From NCBI RefSeq assembly GCF_000427685.1, contig NZ_ATYM01000003.1, positions 365,066-429,065 on the forward strand: 64,000 nt of DNA. Reading direction: 5' to 3'. This DNA comes from Haloplanus natans DSM 17983. GTDB taxonomy: Archaea > Halobacteriota > Halobacteria > Halobacteriales > Haloferacaceae. Below the pieces are notes generated by a model. That model saw nothing but the letters and a program-made list of their open reading frames with translations. It was not told where the DNA came from and ran no database searches. The position numbers were made by a program, and so were the translations under genes. The first letter of the stretch is position 1, and every line of letters begins with the position of its first letter. Shown piece by piece: positions 1 to 10,474 of the stretch.

Positions 1-23
1 ATGGACGGTGTTCGGTGATGGTG

Positions 24-1402
<1,379 letters not shown>

Positions 1403-1484
1403 CCTCCTCGCATCTCTGTGACGATGAAGCCGACGACTGGTAGCGACCCGTAGCACGGCGAGTCTCTCTCTGAGACTCAGAACT

Positions 1485-1679
1485 CTAGACCCCCTTTTCA
1501 TGACGTGGATCACTCGTCTTGGATGAAACTGATCTGGTAGGGCTGTATTCTAGCCCGTCGACAACCTCAGAAATCCCTCCAGTAAGGAAATCGGATACGG
1601 CAGATCCGAAAAATGGCCGTCTCGACTCTAAGGATGACGTTGATACAGCCGCTAATATCTCGTTTCTCTGCGTCGGCAC
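1485..1679 (-). CDS. possible small protein, leaderless GTG start
   Basis: A 64-residue frame begins with GTG at 1679. A TATA-like TTATAA sits at 1701-1706, about 24 nt upstream, the spacing of a leaderless haloarchaeal transcript. The product (starting MPTQRNEILAAVSTSS, with a glycine-rich middle) matches nothing I recognise. It is close to the left end of the TnpB element and could be the N-terminal remnant of a longer gene. Support is the promoter spacing plus the open frame only. Confidence 0.3.
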   Translation of the reverse strand: MPTQRNEILAAVSTSSLESRRPFFGSAVSDFLTGGISEVVDGLEYSPTRSVSSKTSDPRHEKGV

Positions 1680-1883
1680 TGTCTGATTTTGTGCAACTAC
1701 TTATAACTGTCTGACTGGGTAACTGCTATCGAGAAGAGGTGTGGTGTGATTGCTCGAGGGGTTTCAGCAACTTCGTCGGTCGGAGCAACTAGAGGATCGT
1801 GTGGGGTAACCCCCCTCGGGTAGAACGCTCGTCTGGATGTGTGAGAGGCAGTTTGGATCTTTTCTCGATCCTCGTTGAAGCAC

Positions 1884-2368
1884 GGATGAACGTCGACCTG
1901 CGTGACCGAGCAGTGAGGATCTTGGAGAACTGATTGAAAGAGCGGATTCAGTACGAACGGTACGACGATTCGGAGCATCTCTGGTTGACTTGGTACTGGA
2001 ATCGATACGGAAGCAAGTCGTTGAATCGCCGGTTTCGAAAGCTACTGGACGATGCCGGAATCGACCGATCGAACCGGAACCTGTCGTGGTACTCGATCCG
2101 TCACTGCGTCGGTCGAGAAATGGGTATTGGTGGTGCCACCGCACAGCTTCGCCACAAATCTATGCGGAGCACGCTTCGTTTCGTTCGCCCATCAGCCGAG
2201 GAACGGAAGGACGCACTGGACAAAATGGGGTTGCGTCACTACCGTGTTGGCGATTCAAGGAAATATATTATTAAATTGTTATTTGAAAATGATTTGGTCA
2301 AGATTCTAATCGTGGACTCAATCTGCAGGCCGAGACAAATCCACTACCGGGGGACATATTCTGCGTGA
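1884..2368 (+). pseudogene. tyrosine recombinase (integrase) C-terminal remnant
   Basis: The translated sequence contains the SIRH box (catalytic Arg), the LRHKS box (catalytic His/Lys region) and an EERKDALDKMG tail typical of haloarchaeal plasmid and provirus integrases. Three lesions show decay: the N-terminal half is absent, a TGA at 1931-1933 replaces the Trp normally found in ERWLAERERY-like sequences, and the nucleophilic Tyr that should follow LRHKS is Phe (STLRFVRPS). It is therefore probably catalytically dead and marks an old integration event near the stress/transport locus. Confidence 0.7.
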
Positions 2369-2456
2369 GAAAAAATACGCCGTCTATATTTTTCTCTCGA
2401 AAAATTCGAACCGTTTTTATTCCGCCCTACACAATCCGTCTATCCGTGAGTCCTCT

Positions 2457-3314
2457 ATGGATCCCGAGACTATCGTCGAACGACGCGGGGGCGCAGATAC
2501 TCCCCCGTCCCGACAACAGATCCTCTATCCGATCTTCGACACCTACAGCGACCAGACGTTCGAGATTGCGCTCGATCTCGCCGACGGGTCGGACGCCGAA
2601 CTGATACTCCTCGACCTCGTCGATGACGTGAGTGCGGTTCTCGACGAGTCTCAAGCTATCGGATCGGAACTCCTCGACATACATCTCGATCCTGCTCATG
2701 ACGTCGAGGCAACAGTCCTGCTCGAAGAAAACGAAGCGCCCATTCAGACGGTGACGACGTTCGCCAGATCGCACGACATCGATCTGCTGGTCGTCGACGA
2801 GCACGCACCGACCTCCTTCATGGACCTATTCCGAGGCGACGTGTCCGACCGTATTGGAGGCCAGGTCTCCTGTGACTCCGTGACCGTCTCGCACCGTCAA
2901 GACGAGCATCGAATCGGATCGATCCTAGTGCCCCTCTCCGAGGGGCCGCATTCCGAATTGGCAGTCGTGATCGCTGGCGCTCTCGCCCGTGGCGCAGATG
3001 CCGTCGTGGAACTCTTTCACGTCTCGGAGCAGGTTGACACGGAGACCAAAGCACACGCCGAACGACTGTTTCAGGAGGCTCGAAACCGCCTCCCGGAGGA
3101 TATCGACGTCGATACCTGGCACTTGGAAGGGTCCGGCGTCGCTACGGCGATCGTCGAGCAGACCCGTTACTACGACGTGACCGTATTGGGGAAGCCCCAG
3201 ACAGGTCGCCTTCAGAAACTGATCACCGAATCGATTCCCGACGAAGTGAGCGACGATGCTGAGAACATCGTCCTTACCGCCCGCAAGAGCGACAGCCTCG
3301 GATTCCAGGTATGA
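2457..3314 (+). CDS. universal stress protein with two Usp domains
   Basis: 285 residues with two tandem UspA folds (about 20-140 and 153-275). The second repeat starts IGSILVPLSEGPHSE and ends IPDEVSDDAENIVLTA, both typical of haloarchaeal Usp proteins. The glycine-rich ATP-binding loop (G-x2-G-x9-G-S/T) is not well preserved in either half, so nucleotide binding is uncertain. It overlaps the next gene by 4 nt (ATGA) and lies upstream of a permease-Usp fusion, so it is likely cotranscribed with transport genes and may tune the permease. The AT-rich stretch TTTTTATT near 2415 may be its promoter. Confidence 0.88.
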   Translation: MDPETIVERRGGADTPPSRQQILYPIFDTYSDQTFEIALDLADGSDAELILLDLVDDVSAVLDESQAIGSELLDIHLDPAHDVEATVLLEENEAPIQTVTTFARSHDIDLLVVDEHAPTSFMDLFRGDVSDRIGGQVSCDSVTVSHRQDEHRIGSILVPLSEGPHSELAVVIAGALARGADAVVELFHVSEQVDTETKAHAERLFQEARNRLPEDIDVDTWHLEGSGVATAIVEQTRYYDVTVLGKPQTGRLQKLITESIPDEVSDDAENIVLTARKSDSLGFQV

Positions 3315-3676
3315 CGGCCGATCCAGAGCGACTACTCGGGCACGCGGTCCGATTCGGAGAGGCAGGAACTGTAATCTCGGGGGCCACGCTCGCCGGATAC
3401 GTGACTATTGGGGCGGCACTGCTCATCAGCGGATACACGATACAGGCGTACCCAGTACTGAGCCTCGCTCACGATCCGATACTGAACGAACGGCTGGCAG
3501 CCATCGGGTTCTCGATCACCGTTATGAGTGGCGGCCTCTTCTTCCTCGCCCAACTGACGAGGGGCGACGAGATGGATCGCTCGCTCGTCATTCTGTTCAG
3601 TGCGCTTGGTGTCGGGTTCGGTGGTTCGGTAGTTCGGTACACGCTGCCGGTGACGATCAAGTATGTTACGAACTAA
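3311..3676 (+). CDS. small membrane protein, three TM segments
   Basis: 121 residues with hydrophobic segments at about 22-42, 63-85 and 93-113. The ATG overlaps the TGA of the Usp gene, which indicates translational coupling. I do not recognise a family with certainty. Position between a Usp gene and an amino-acid permease suggests an accessory role in the same transport or stress operon, but that is inference. Confidence 0.75.
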   Translation: MTADPERLLGHAVRFGEAGTVISGATLAGYVTIGAALLISGYTIQAYPVLSLAHDPILNERLAAIGFSITVMSGGLFFLAQLTRGDEMDRSLVILFSALGVGFGGSVVRYTLPVTIKYVTN

Positions 3677-3766
3677 TGAGATCAGGAGGAGCGGAGTGGT
3701 GTATCGCACGGTGGCTACGCACAGTCACGACGACGGAGACATTCACCAGCAACGGAGCATCCGGCG

Positions 3767-6175
3767 ATGAGTGAGCCGTCGAGCGAGAACGGCGGTGGCA
3801 GCGGTACAGGCGAGGTCGAAACCGAACTGTCCCGCGACATGAGCCTCTTTGACATCACGTTCATCGGTGTCGGGGCGATGATCGGCGCGGGCGTCTTCGC
3901 GCTGACCGGCTTCGCGGCCGGACTGGCCGGCCCGGCCCTCACCATCGCGTTCATACTCAACGGCTTCGTCGCGCTGTTCACCGCGGTGTCCTACGCGGAA
4001 CTCGGCGCGGCGTTTCCGGAGGCCGGGGGCGGCTATCTCTGGGTCAAGGAAGCGCTCGTCGATCCGAACGGCTTCTACGCCGGCTGGATGAGCTGGTCCG
4101 CTCACGCCGTCGCCTGCTCGCTGTACGCAGTGACGTTCGGCGTCTTCCTGACCGAATTCGTCGTCTTCGGAACGAGTCTCACACGCGAATTCGTGTTCTT
4201 CGGCTTCCTCGACCGTCTCCTCACCGAGAAGATTCTGGCGACGCTGATGGTGGCGCTGTTCGCCTACATCAACTACCGCGGTGCCGAAGAGACCGGTAAG
4301 GCCGGTGTCGTCGTGACCTTCATCAAGGTGGTCATTCTGGGCGTCTTCGTCGCTTTCGGCATCCTCGCGACGCTCAACACCCCGAACTGGCCCTCGAAAT
4401 TCCTCAATAGCCCGAGTTTCGCACCGAACGGAATCATCGGCGTCGTCGGCGCGGTGGGCTTCACCTACATCGCGTTCGAGGGCTACGAGATCATCGTCCA
4501 GTCCGGCGAGGAGGTCGTCAATCCGGGGGAGAACGTCCCGAAGGCCGTCTTCTACTCGCTGGCTATCGTCGTCCCCATCTACGTGCTGGTGGCGTTCGCT
4601 GCCCTCGGCGGGATCAGTCCGACGGCCGAACTCATCGAACAGGCCAGTGGCGTCACGGGCACCCCGGCGACGGTGCCGACGTGGGCGTTGCTCGGCGGAC
4701 TCGGCGAACTCGGCATCATCGAGGCCGCCGGCCAGTTCGTTCCCTACGGGGTTCCTCTACTCCTGATCGCTGGGCTGACGGCGACGATGAGCGCGCTGAA
4801 CGCGACCGTTTACTCCTCGTCGCGCGTCTCGTTCGCGATGGGTCGCGACCGGGCGCTCCCCGAACTGTTCTCGGCGGTGCACGAGGAGAAACGGACGCCC
4901 CACTGGGCGATTCTGCTGTCGGCCGTCATCATCGCCGGCATGGCGGTGACTCTCCCCATCGAATCGGTCGCTGCGTCGGCGGACATCATGTTCATCCTCC
5001 TGTTCGTCCAGGTCAACTGGACGGTCATCAAGATGCGCAAGACCCACCCCGACCTGCCCCGCACCTTCGAGGTTCCCTACATGCCGTGGCCGCCGCTGAT
5101 CGGTATCGTGCTCCAGTTCCTGTTGACGCCGTTCCTGCTGAGCGCCCTCGGGATGGAGGTCGGACTCGGTCCGGATTCGCACGGATTCATCGCGCTCGTG
5201 ACGACGGCAATCTGGATGGGGCTGGGAATCCTCGTCTACTACGGCTACTCCAAACCCAAGGAAAAGGAGAAACTCGAAGAGGAGACGCCGACGGTCGCAA
5301 CCGAGGAAACACCTCCCTCCGACCGCGAGCAACGGATCTTGGTGCCGATCGCCAATCCCGAAAGTGTCGAGCAGTTGATGCGTACTGCGTTCGACCTCGC
5401 CGAAGATCGGAACGCGGAGATCGAGGTCATGAGCGTCGTGACAGTCCCCCAGCAGACGCCACTCGACGAAGGTCGGAAGTTCGTCTCCGAGGAGCGAGAA
5501 GTGTTAGATCGCGCTATCGAATTCTCCGAGAAAGAGCGTCCAGACGTTCCGGTCAGCGGGAAGATTCGCATCGGCCACGACGTCGCCAAGGCGATACTGA
5601 ACACCATCGAACAGGACGAGGCCGACCTCGTGTTGATGGGCTGGCGCGGTCGTGGTCGTCGACGCGACTACGTTCTCGGGAGCAACGTCGATACGGTCGT
5701 GACCGACGCTCACTGCGACGTACTCGTCGAACGAATCGGGGCCGACGGCGAGGTCGGTTCGATCCTCGTCCCGACCGCAGGCGGCCCACACGCCGAATTC
5801 GCCGCCGAGACGGCGCGGGCAATCGCCCGCGTGAACGACGCGCACGTGCGAGTCGTCTACGTGGCCGACCCCGCCGAGACGGATTCGACAGACGCCCAGT
5901 CGATGCTGGACTCGACGACCGAGCTACTGGAGGGCGTCGACACGTCGACGGACATCATCGAAGACGAACGCGTGGCAGAGGCCATCGTCGACTACACCGA
6001 CGACTACGACCTCACGGTGATCGGTGCATCGCGGGAAGGACTGCTCCAGCAACTCGTCTTCGGCGCGATCCCCGAAACCGTCGGCCAGCGTGCGTCGGGA
6101 ACGGTCATCATGGCGAAACGCTACCTGGGGATCACCTCCCGCATAACGCACTGGTTCAGAAATCAGCGGACGTAA
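3767..6175 (+). CDS. APC-family amino acid permease fused to two Usp domains
   Basis: 802 residues. Residues about 25-490 form an APC-superfamily permease: the N-terminal GVGAMIGAGVFAL substrate motif and about 12 hydrophobic segments are clear. A charged linker leads to two cytoplasmic Usp domains (about 520-655 and 660-790); the first keeps a GWRGRGRRRDYVLGSN nucleotide-binding loop. Fusions of APC permeases to Usp domains are common in haloarchaea and are thought to sense ATP/AMP or stress. It follows a UspA gene and a small membrane gene on the same strand and converges on a regulator with a TrkA-C-like ligand domain. Substrate cannot be read from the sequence; a cationic or neutral amino acid is the usual guess. 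Confidence 0.93.
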   Translation: MSEPSSENGGGSGTGEVETELSRDMSLFDITFIGVGAMIGAGVFALTGFAAGLAGPALTIAFILNGFVALFTAVSYAELGAAFPEAGGGYLWVKEALVDPNGFYAGWMSWSAHAVACSLYAVTFGVFLTEFVVFGTSLTREFVFFGFLDRLLTEKILATLMVALFAYINYRGAEETGKAGVVVTFIKVVILGVFVAFGILATLNTPNWPSKFLNSPSFAPNGIIGVVGAVGFTYIAFEGYEIIVQSGEEVVNPGENVPKAVFYSLAIVVPIYVLVAFAALGGISPTAELIEQASGVTGTPATVPTWALLGGLGELGIIEAAGQFVPYGVPLLLIAGLTATMSALNATVYSSSRVSFAMGRDRALPELFSAVHEEKRTPHWAILLSAVIIAGMAVTLPIESVAASADIMFILLFVQVNWTVIKMRKTHPDLPRTFEVPYMPWPPLIGIVLQFLLTPFLLSALGMEVGLGPDSHGFIALVTTAIWMGLGILVYYGYSKPKEKEKLEEETPTVATEETPPSDREQRILVPIANPESVEQLMRTAFDLAEDRNAEIEVMSVVTVPQQTPLDEGRKFVSEEREVLDRAIEFSEKERPDVPVSGKIRIGHDVAKAILNTIEQDEADLVLMGWRGRGRRRDYVLGSNVDTVVTDAHCDVLVERIGADGEVGSILVPTAGGPHAEFAAETARAIARVNDAHVRVVYVADPAETDSTDAQSMLDSTTELLEGVDTSTDIIEDERVAEAIVDYTDDYDLTVIGASREGLLQQLVFGAIPETVGQRASGTVIMAKRYLGITSRITHWFRNQRT

Positions 6176-6211
6176 CGCTGAGAATCGTCGATAACGGATC
6201 CGCAGCCGCTG

Positions 6212-6970
6212 TTACGCGACGGGCTCTTTCGATCCCGAAAACGCGTCCAGGACTGCTGCCGACGCTTCCTCCGGTAAAAAGAGCGTAACGATGTCGCCGG
6301 GCAGGATTTCGGTGTCGCCTTTCGGCGTCAGCACTTCGTCGTCGCGTTCGATGCCCACGACGAGACTTTCGCTCGGCAACGTCCCGTCGTCGTCGGCCTC
6401 CGAAAGCGTCTTTCCCGCGATAGCCGCGTGTCCGGCGACGGAGACTTCGATCACTTCTGCGCCGCCAGTGAGACTCACGAAATCGGCAATCGACGACCCT
6501 GCACTCCCGTTCTCGGGGCCGAACGGTTCGTAGGGCTGGGTCGCTTCCCACTGGAGGATGCTCTCCTCTTCGATTTCGAGGCCGAGATCCGAAATGTCAC
6601 TCGCAATCCGCGACAGTGACTGCGTGTCGGTGCCCACACCGGTCACGTGCAGGTTCCGCCGACCGGCCATAAGTTGTCGCACGTTCACGACGCCAGTGAT
6701 GGTCAAGACCTGTTTGGCCAACCGTCCCCGGTCGGCAACCGGTGCGGTACAGATGTAGAGATTCACCAGTCGATCCTCAACACGTTCGTACTCGACGTTG
6801 GCGTGGTACCCCGTAATCAGTCCGTGTTCCTCTAACTGGTTGATCCGGTTTCGGATCGTCCCGGCCGTCACGTCCATCTCCTCGGCGATCATGGGTGCCG
6901 AGGTGTCCCGTGCGTCTGCGGTGAGGTAGTAGAGAATCCGCTTGTCGATCTCGTCGACGCGGTAGGGCAT
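6212..6970 (-). CDS. Lrp/AsnC-type regulator with C-terminal TrkA-C (RCK_C) domain
   Basis: 252 residues. Residues 1-60 are an Lrp-type winged helix (IDKRILYYLTADARDTSA...TIRNRINQLEEHGLITGY), followed by an effector-binding region to about 140. Residues about 165-245 resemble the RCK_C/TrkA-C ligand domain of ion transporters (GDIVTLFLPEE near the end). Such fusions are typical regulators of haloarchaeal ion or amino-acid transporters; the gene converges on the permease gene and is followed upstream by an HPP-Usp gene. The start is supported by a TATA box about 24 nt upstream. Confidence 0.9.
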   Translation of the reverse strand: MPYRVDEIDKRILYYLTADARDTSAPMIAEEMDVTAGTIRNRINQLEEHGLITGYHANVEYERVEDRLVNLYICTAPVADRGRLAKQVLTITGVVNVRQLMAGRRNLHVTGVGTDTQSLSRIASDISDLGLEIEEESILQWEATQPYEPFGPENGSAGSSIADFVSLTGGAEVIEVSVAGHAAIAGKTLSEADDDGTLPSESLVVGIERDDEVLTPKGDTEILPGDIVTLFLPEEASAAVLDAFSGSKEPVA

Positions 6971-6989
6971 ACTCGTACTAACCGCTCTA

Positions 6990-6999
6990 CTCCTATAAT
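6990..6999 (-). promoter_or_regulatory. TATA promoter of the Lrp-type regulator
   Basis: On the minus strand ATTATAGGA lies 20-30 nt before the ATG at 6970, the position expected for a leaderless haloarchaeal transcript. Confidence 0.5.
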
Positions 7000-7067
7000 C
7001 CGTCCGGAACCTCTTACTCAGTGTATCCGTATACAGCGAACTCAGAGGGTGTGAATGTGACGCCGAG

Positions 7068-8510
7068 TTAGCCGCGATGGACGATGGCCACGTCGCAGTC
7101 GATGTCGTCGAGTTCCTGAAACGTCGGCGGATCGATGAACCGGGAAACTCTGGTTCGTTCGGAACTCGACCCCACGACTGTGAGGTCGTAGTTGGCCGCG
7201 TTCGAGGAGAGAAACTCCGTGATCGGGACTTTCGTTACGCGGGTTTCGAACGCTCCTTCGAACGTCTCCGCCAGGTTCGCGACCATCTCCTCGGCGTCGC
7301 GCCGCTCCCGTTCACTGTCGATACAGTGACAAACAGCAACACGGCCATCGTCGCTAGCGAGTCGGTCAGCAAAGTCGAGTATCGCGTGAGCGACGTCACC
7401 GGGATACTTGACAGGGGCTAAGATGCGCCGCCACTTGTTTCTGCTACCATCGGTGCGAACGGCGACCACGTCCAGCCTCGACGCGAACAGCTCCCGAACG
7501 AACCGTGAGAGCCTGCCGCTGTTCGACTCGTAGGGAGCGACGATCAGATCACAGTGCATATCGTGGGCGGTCTGTATGGCCAGTTGGGCGTCGTTCGGCT
7601 CGCCCGTGACCACGATTTCACACGGAACATCGAAGCGCTCGGAGAGCTCTCCGGCCCGAGACTGGAGTCGGTCGACCGTCTCCTGTACCGATGCAGGAAG
7701 TTCCTCGGGACTCGCCGTCGTCGGTTCCTCTAACCGGACGTTGTTTCCATCTTCTGCCGCCACGACGGTCTCTCCGTCGAGTTCGGTCGCCACCACATCG
7801 AGAAGGACGATTTTCCCCGTCTCGTGAGCGGATGCGAGTCGAGCGCCGAACGCGGCGACCGCCTCCGCCGTCTCGCCACGCATCGGTACGAGGACGTTAT
7901 CGTCGCCGCGGGTGGTCTGATAGAGATAATCGGCCCGTCGCTCGTAGGCCGTGCGCCGCCAGAGCGTGAATACGCCCGCGACGAGCGTCGAGGAAACGAA
8001 CACGCTCACGACGTAGACCACCTGAGTCACGCCCGGGACGAGTACGAGTAACGCCGTCGAGAACGCCTGTGATTCTTCGAGATCGGCGAGCCACGTCACG
8101 GCACTCGTGAGGAGGACGCCGAACGCAGCAGCGCCCGGATGCACGTGGAACGTTTCGGGGGGAACGTGATACCAGTATCTGGCGGCAACTTCGAGCGCGA
8201 TCCACCCACAGACCGCTCCCGCAGTCATCCCACCGACGAACCGCCGAGGGGACGCGTACTTCGATTCCGGATGGGCGAACAGAGTGTGGGTTCCCGACGC
8301 CAACGGTGGGAACAGCAAGAACGGAAGTAGGTCGACGGTGTTCGAAATGTAGGTGACGAGGCCGATCAACAGCGGGATGAACAGAAAGAGCGAGACGTGA
8401 ATGAAGTTCTGAGTCTCCTCCAGCCATCGGTGAAAGTCCGACACCTCCCGTTGTAAACCTCGATACACACGACCGAGAGTCACGCGTAGCTGCGACGGTA
8501 TCGACGCCAT
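7068..8510 (-). CDS. HPP-family membrane protein fused to two Usp domains
   Basis: 480 residues. The N-terminal ~190 residues contain five hydrophobic segments and the HPP-family sequence LLFPPLASGTHTLFAHPES; two Usp-like domains follow (about 205-345 and 355-480), the second ending YDLTVVGSSSERTRVSRFID. HPP proteins are integral membrane proteins, some linked to nitrite transport. Together with the Usp and APC-Usp genes this makes three Usp-containing genes in 6 kb. It is transcribed from its own promoter region at about 8511-8560. Confidence 0.85.
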   Translation of the reverse strand: MASIPSQLRVTLGRVYRGLQREVSDFHRWLEETQNFIHVSLFLFIPLLIGLVTYISNTVDLLPFLLFPPLASGTHTLFAHPESKYASPRRFVGGMTAGAVCGWIALEVAARYWYHVPPETFHVHPGAAAFGVLLTSAVTWLADLEESQAFSTALLVLVPGVTQVVYVVSVFVSSTLVAGVFTLWRRTAYERRADYLYQTTRGDDNVLVPMRGETAEAVAAFGARLASAHETGKIVLLDVVATELDGETVVAAEDGNNVRLEEPTTASPEELPASVQETVDRLQSRAGELSERFDVPCEIVVTGEPNDAQLAIQTAHDMHCDLIVAPYESNSGRLSRFVRELFASRLDVVAVRTDGSRNKWRRILAPVKYPGDVAHAILDFADRLASDDGRVAVCHCIDSERERRDAEEMVANLAETFEGAFETRVTKVPITEFLSSNAANYDLTVVGSSSERTRVSRFIDPPTFQELDDIDCDVAIVHRG

Positions 8511-8849
8511 AGTAATGTGGTATCCAATCAGTGGCTGGTATTACTTTCGACGATTCGTGCGGTCAAGGATATCACATAGATGAGACTGGTCGCTTCGAAT
8601 GCGTATTCTACCTTCTGGGGACTAATCAAATAACTGATATTATATGGTTGACGCGGCTCGAAGGTTTAGTTCGCGAGTTTTTATAAAGACCGACTAGAAT
8701 TATGCGAATGCAAGATTACACCCGTTACTTCGGAGGATCACGGGAGAGAAAAGCCAGGATGGCCGGCCACATTTCAGTTCAGGGTCACGAGCTTGGAATA
8801 ATTTCCTGCGACGGCAATTATCATATCTTTGGAAGTTGTCGCCTCCAAG
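8511..8849. other. intergenic region, no gene seen
   Basis: AT-rich DNA between the HPP-Usp gene and the tRNA fragment. An AT-rich stretch near 8640 (TGATATTATATGG) and TTTTTATAAAG at about 8680-8691 could be promoters. I see no convincing reading frame. Confidence 0.4.
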
Positions 8850-8882
8850 TTCAGGGTCCGGGTTCAAATCCTGGTCGGCGCA
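8850..8882 (+). tRNA. tRNA-Gly 3' fragment (probable attachment-site remnant)
   Basis: A perfect 3' tRNA end is present: T stem CCGGG, T loop TTCAAAT, T stem CCTGG, then acceptor TCGGCGC and A73. The matching 5' acceptor GCGCCGA and a D arm are missing upstream; a CTCCAAG sequence before it resembles a degenerate Gly anticodon region. Tyrosine integrases commonly recombine in tRNA 3' ends, so this probably marks the edge of the integrated element that follows. Confidence 0.7.
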
Positions 8883-8958
8883 GCCCTCAATCCTTCTATC
8901 GGTCGGTTTCTTTGAAATCAGCGAAACAGGGAAAAGACCGATAAAATAGACGGAGAAC

Positions 8959-9615
8959 GTGAATGAGGTCACTAATGGATTCGTCCATCCGTTGTGCCTG
9001 TGTACCGCTCGCGTCGAGGACAGAGGCGGAGACTACGTTGTCACGATTCCAAAACAGGAAGTCAAACTCGGAACACTCGATGCCGGTGAAACTTATCGCG
9101 TGGGATTGTATCCCTGCCCGGCGACAGTCCCCGGAACTACGCCCGCAGGAACTCCGAAGACGGCGGAGCAAAAGCCCGATCTCGAACGGTCTACGCACAG
9201 CGCGCTCGACTCGGAGACATCGCAGTCGGCCGATCCAACGTCGTCGGGAAGTACCGATCCGTCGGTTTCGCCCGAAGAGCGTCCTGATCAACCGCCAGTG
9301 GCAGAGGGCGAGGAGCGCCGTCTCCAGATTGAGGATGTCGGAGACAAGGGTGACGGAATCGCCAGAGTCGGCCCCGGTTACGTCGTGTTTGTCTCCGATA
9401 CCGAGATCAGTCAGCAACCATTGGTTCGAATCACGACGGTTCGCGAGAACTTCGCGTTTGCTGAAGTTCTCAAGCAACAGCGCGCCTGTCCACCGTCGTC
9501 GGTCATCGCGGCGTCTGAACGAGTCGGAGGGGAGTATCTGGAAGGAGCGGGCCGAGTTCGCGTTGCCCCACGAGCCCGCTTTTCTCTGGAGAACGTGACT
9601 GCACTTCGACGGTGA
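8959..9615 (+). CDS. TRAM-domain protein
   Basis: 218 residues from a GTG. Residues about 1-50 hold a cysteine-containing N-terminus and a short beta-rich region (DRGGDYVVTIPKQEVKLG), then a disordered Pro/Ser/Asp linker, then a TRAM domain at about 112-170 (RLQIEDVGDKGDGIARVGPGY...). TRAM is an OB-like RNA-binding fold; small TRAM proteins are abundant in haloarchaea and may act as RNA chaperones. It lies just inside the left edge of the element and overlaps the convergent gene downstream by about 110 nt. Confidence 0.75.
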   Translation: MNEVTNGFVHPLCLCTARVEDRGGDYVVTIPKQEVKLGTLDAGETYRVGLYPCPATVPGTTPAGTPKTAEQKPDLERSTHSALDSETSQSADPTSSGSTDPSVSPEERPDQPPVAEGEERRLQIEDVGDKGDGIARVGPGYVVFVSDTEISQQPLVRITTVRENFAFAEVLKQQRACPPSSVIAASERVGGEYLEGAGRVRVAPRARFSLENVTALRR

Positions 9616-9862
9616 GGAGCAGACCGACGAGAGCTTCCCCCGAGACGACCGTTGCAACGTCCATCTCGTTCCCACACGCGTTGCAGGGAACGGACTGCAT
9701 CGAGATATCGGCGTGCCGAATCGGACCATCAACCTCGGCGACGCGCTTGCCGAGTTCGGCGACGGCGATGTTAATTGCGTCTTGTGCAGTAGCAGCCCCG
9801 TGAACGATCCACGGGACCGAGAAGGACACTTCGTACCAATCCGTGTTCGATGTGGGAGTCAT
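9503..9862 (-). CDS. hypothetical protein with CxxC motif
   Basis: 119 residues from the ATG at 9862 (MTPTSNTDWYEVSFSVPW). The first 75 residues look well folded, with one CNACG motif that could bind zinc as a dimer. The C-terminal 40 residues overlap the TRAM gene on the other strand and may be non-native. I do not recognise the family; small proteins of this type occur in haloarchaeal mobile DNA. Confidence 0.6.
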   Translation of the reverse strand: MTPTSNTDWYEVSFSVPWIVHGAATAQDAINIAVAELGKRVAEVDGPIRHADISMQSVPCNACGNEMDVATVVSGEALVGLLLTVEVQSRSPEKSGLVGQRELGPLLPDTPLRLVQTPR

Positions 9863-9869
9863 TGGTGGT

Positions 9870-10175
9870 ATGGGGGGTGAGCGGCTACGCGTCGGCACTG
9901 TTCGGAGGATCGACAGAGTGCTATCGTGGGAGCCAAGCGATCTGAATCCCTTGAAGGAGCTCCATAGATCCCTGAACCTACTGGTCGACGACCGTCCCCA
10001 CGCGACGAGCGAATATGTACTCATCTACGAGGGCAACGAGACACTACCAGTTGCGAAGGTTCTTTCCGAGCGTGACGTACCTGCGTTCCCCCGCTCGTTT
10101 GTAACCGCGAAATTAAATGGTGGCCTTCAGACTCTACTGAGGGCCTTAACGAGCCGAACACGAAAGATGCGTTAG
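9870..10175 (+). CDS. possible hypothetical protein
   Basis: 101 residues from an ATG at 9870. The central part (SWEPSDLNPLKELHRSLN, EYVLIYEGNETLPVAKVL) looks protein-like, but codon third positions are less GC-biased than in neighbours and no family is recognised. It starts 7 nt from a divergent gene and overlaps the 3' end of hicA by 4 nt. Confidence 0.35.
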   Translation: MGGERLRVGTVRRIDRVLSWEPSDLNPLKELHRSLNLLVDDRPHATSEYVLIYEGNETLPVAKVLSERDVPAFPRSFVTAKLNGGLQTLLRALTSRTRKMR

Positions 10176-10417
10176 ACCAATTCCTCTATCGCATTAAGGA
10201 ATGCTTGGAAATCTTCGGCACCAGCCTGCTCGGCGATACTTTTCAACGTCCCCGTCGCGAGTTCGTCGTGCAGCGGAACCGATACCGTCCGCTTCTCGTT
10301 CGTATTCGGATCTTGATAGCGGAGTTTGACGTGGCTCCCGGTTTGATCGACTTTTCGGAAACGCCACTTCCCGAGCGCTTTCACGATCTCCTGTCCGGAG
10401 TAGGTTCGCCGCGCCAC
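10172..10417 (-). CDS. hicA: HicA-family mRNA interferase toxin
   Basis: 81 residues, the normal HicA length, with a dsRBD-like fold: SGQEIVKALGKWRFRKVDQTGSHVKL contains the conserved G-S-H segment with the catalytic His, and the tail holds LKSIAEQAGAEDF. HicA cleaves mRNA and is held in check by HicB. It lies 57 nt downstream of a HicB-like gene on the same strand, so the antitoxin gene comes first. Confidence 0.88.
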   Translation of the reverse strand: MARRTYSGQEIVKALGKWRFRKVDQTGSHVKLRYQDPNTNEKRTVSVPLHDELATGTLKSIAEQAGAEDFQAFLNAIEELV

Positions 10418-10474
10418 TGATAGTAAGATTCGGGAGCGGCTGTAAAAATACCCGCTGTTCGGCGCACTAAACAG

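Noticed and set aside
4681..6288. Long alternative frame inside the APC-Usp gene
   Set aside because: Arginine-rich shadow of a clearly coding frame on the same strand, typical of GC-rich DNA.
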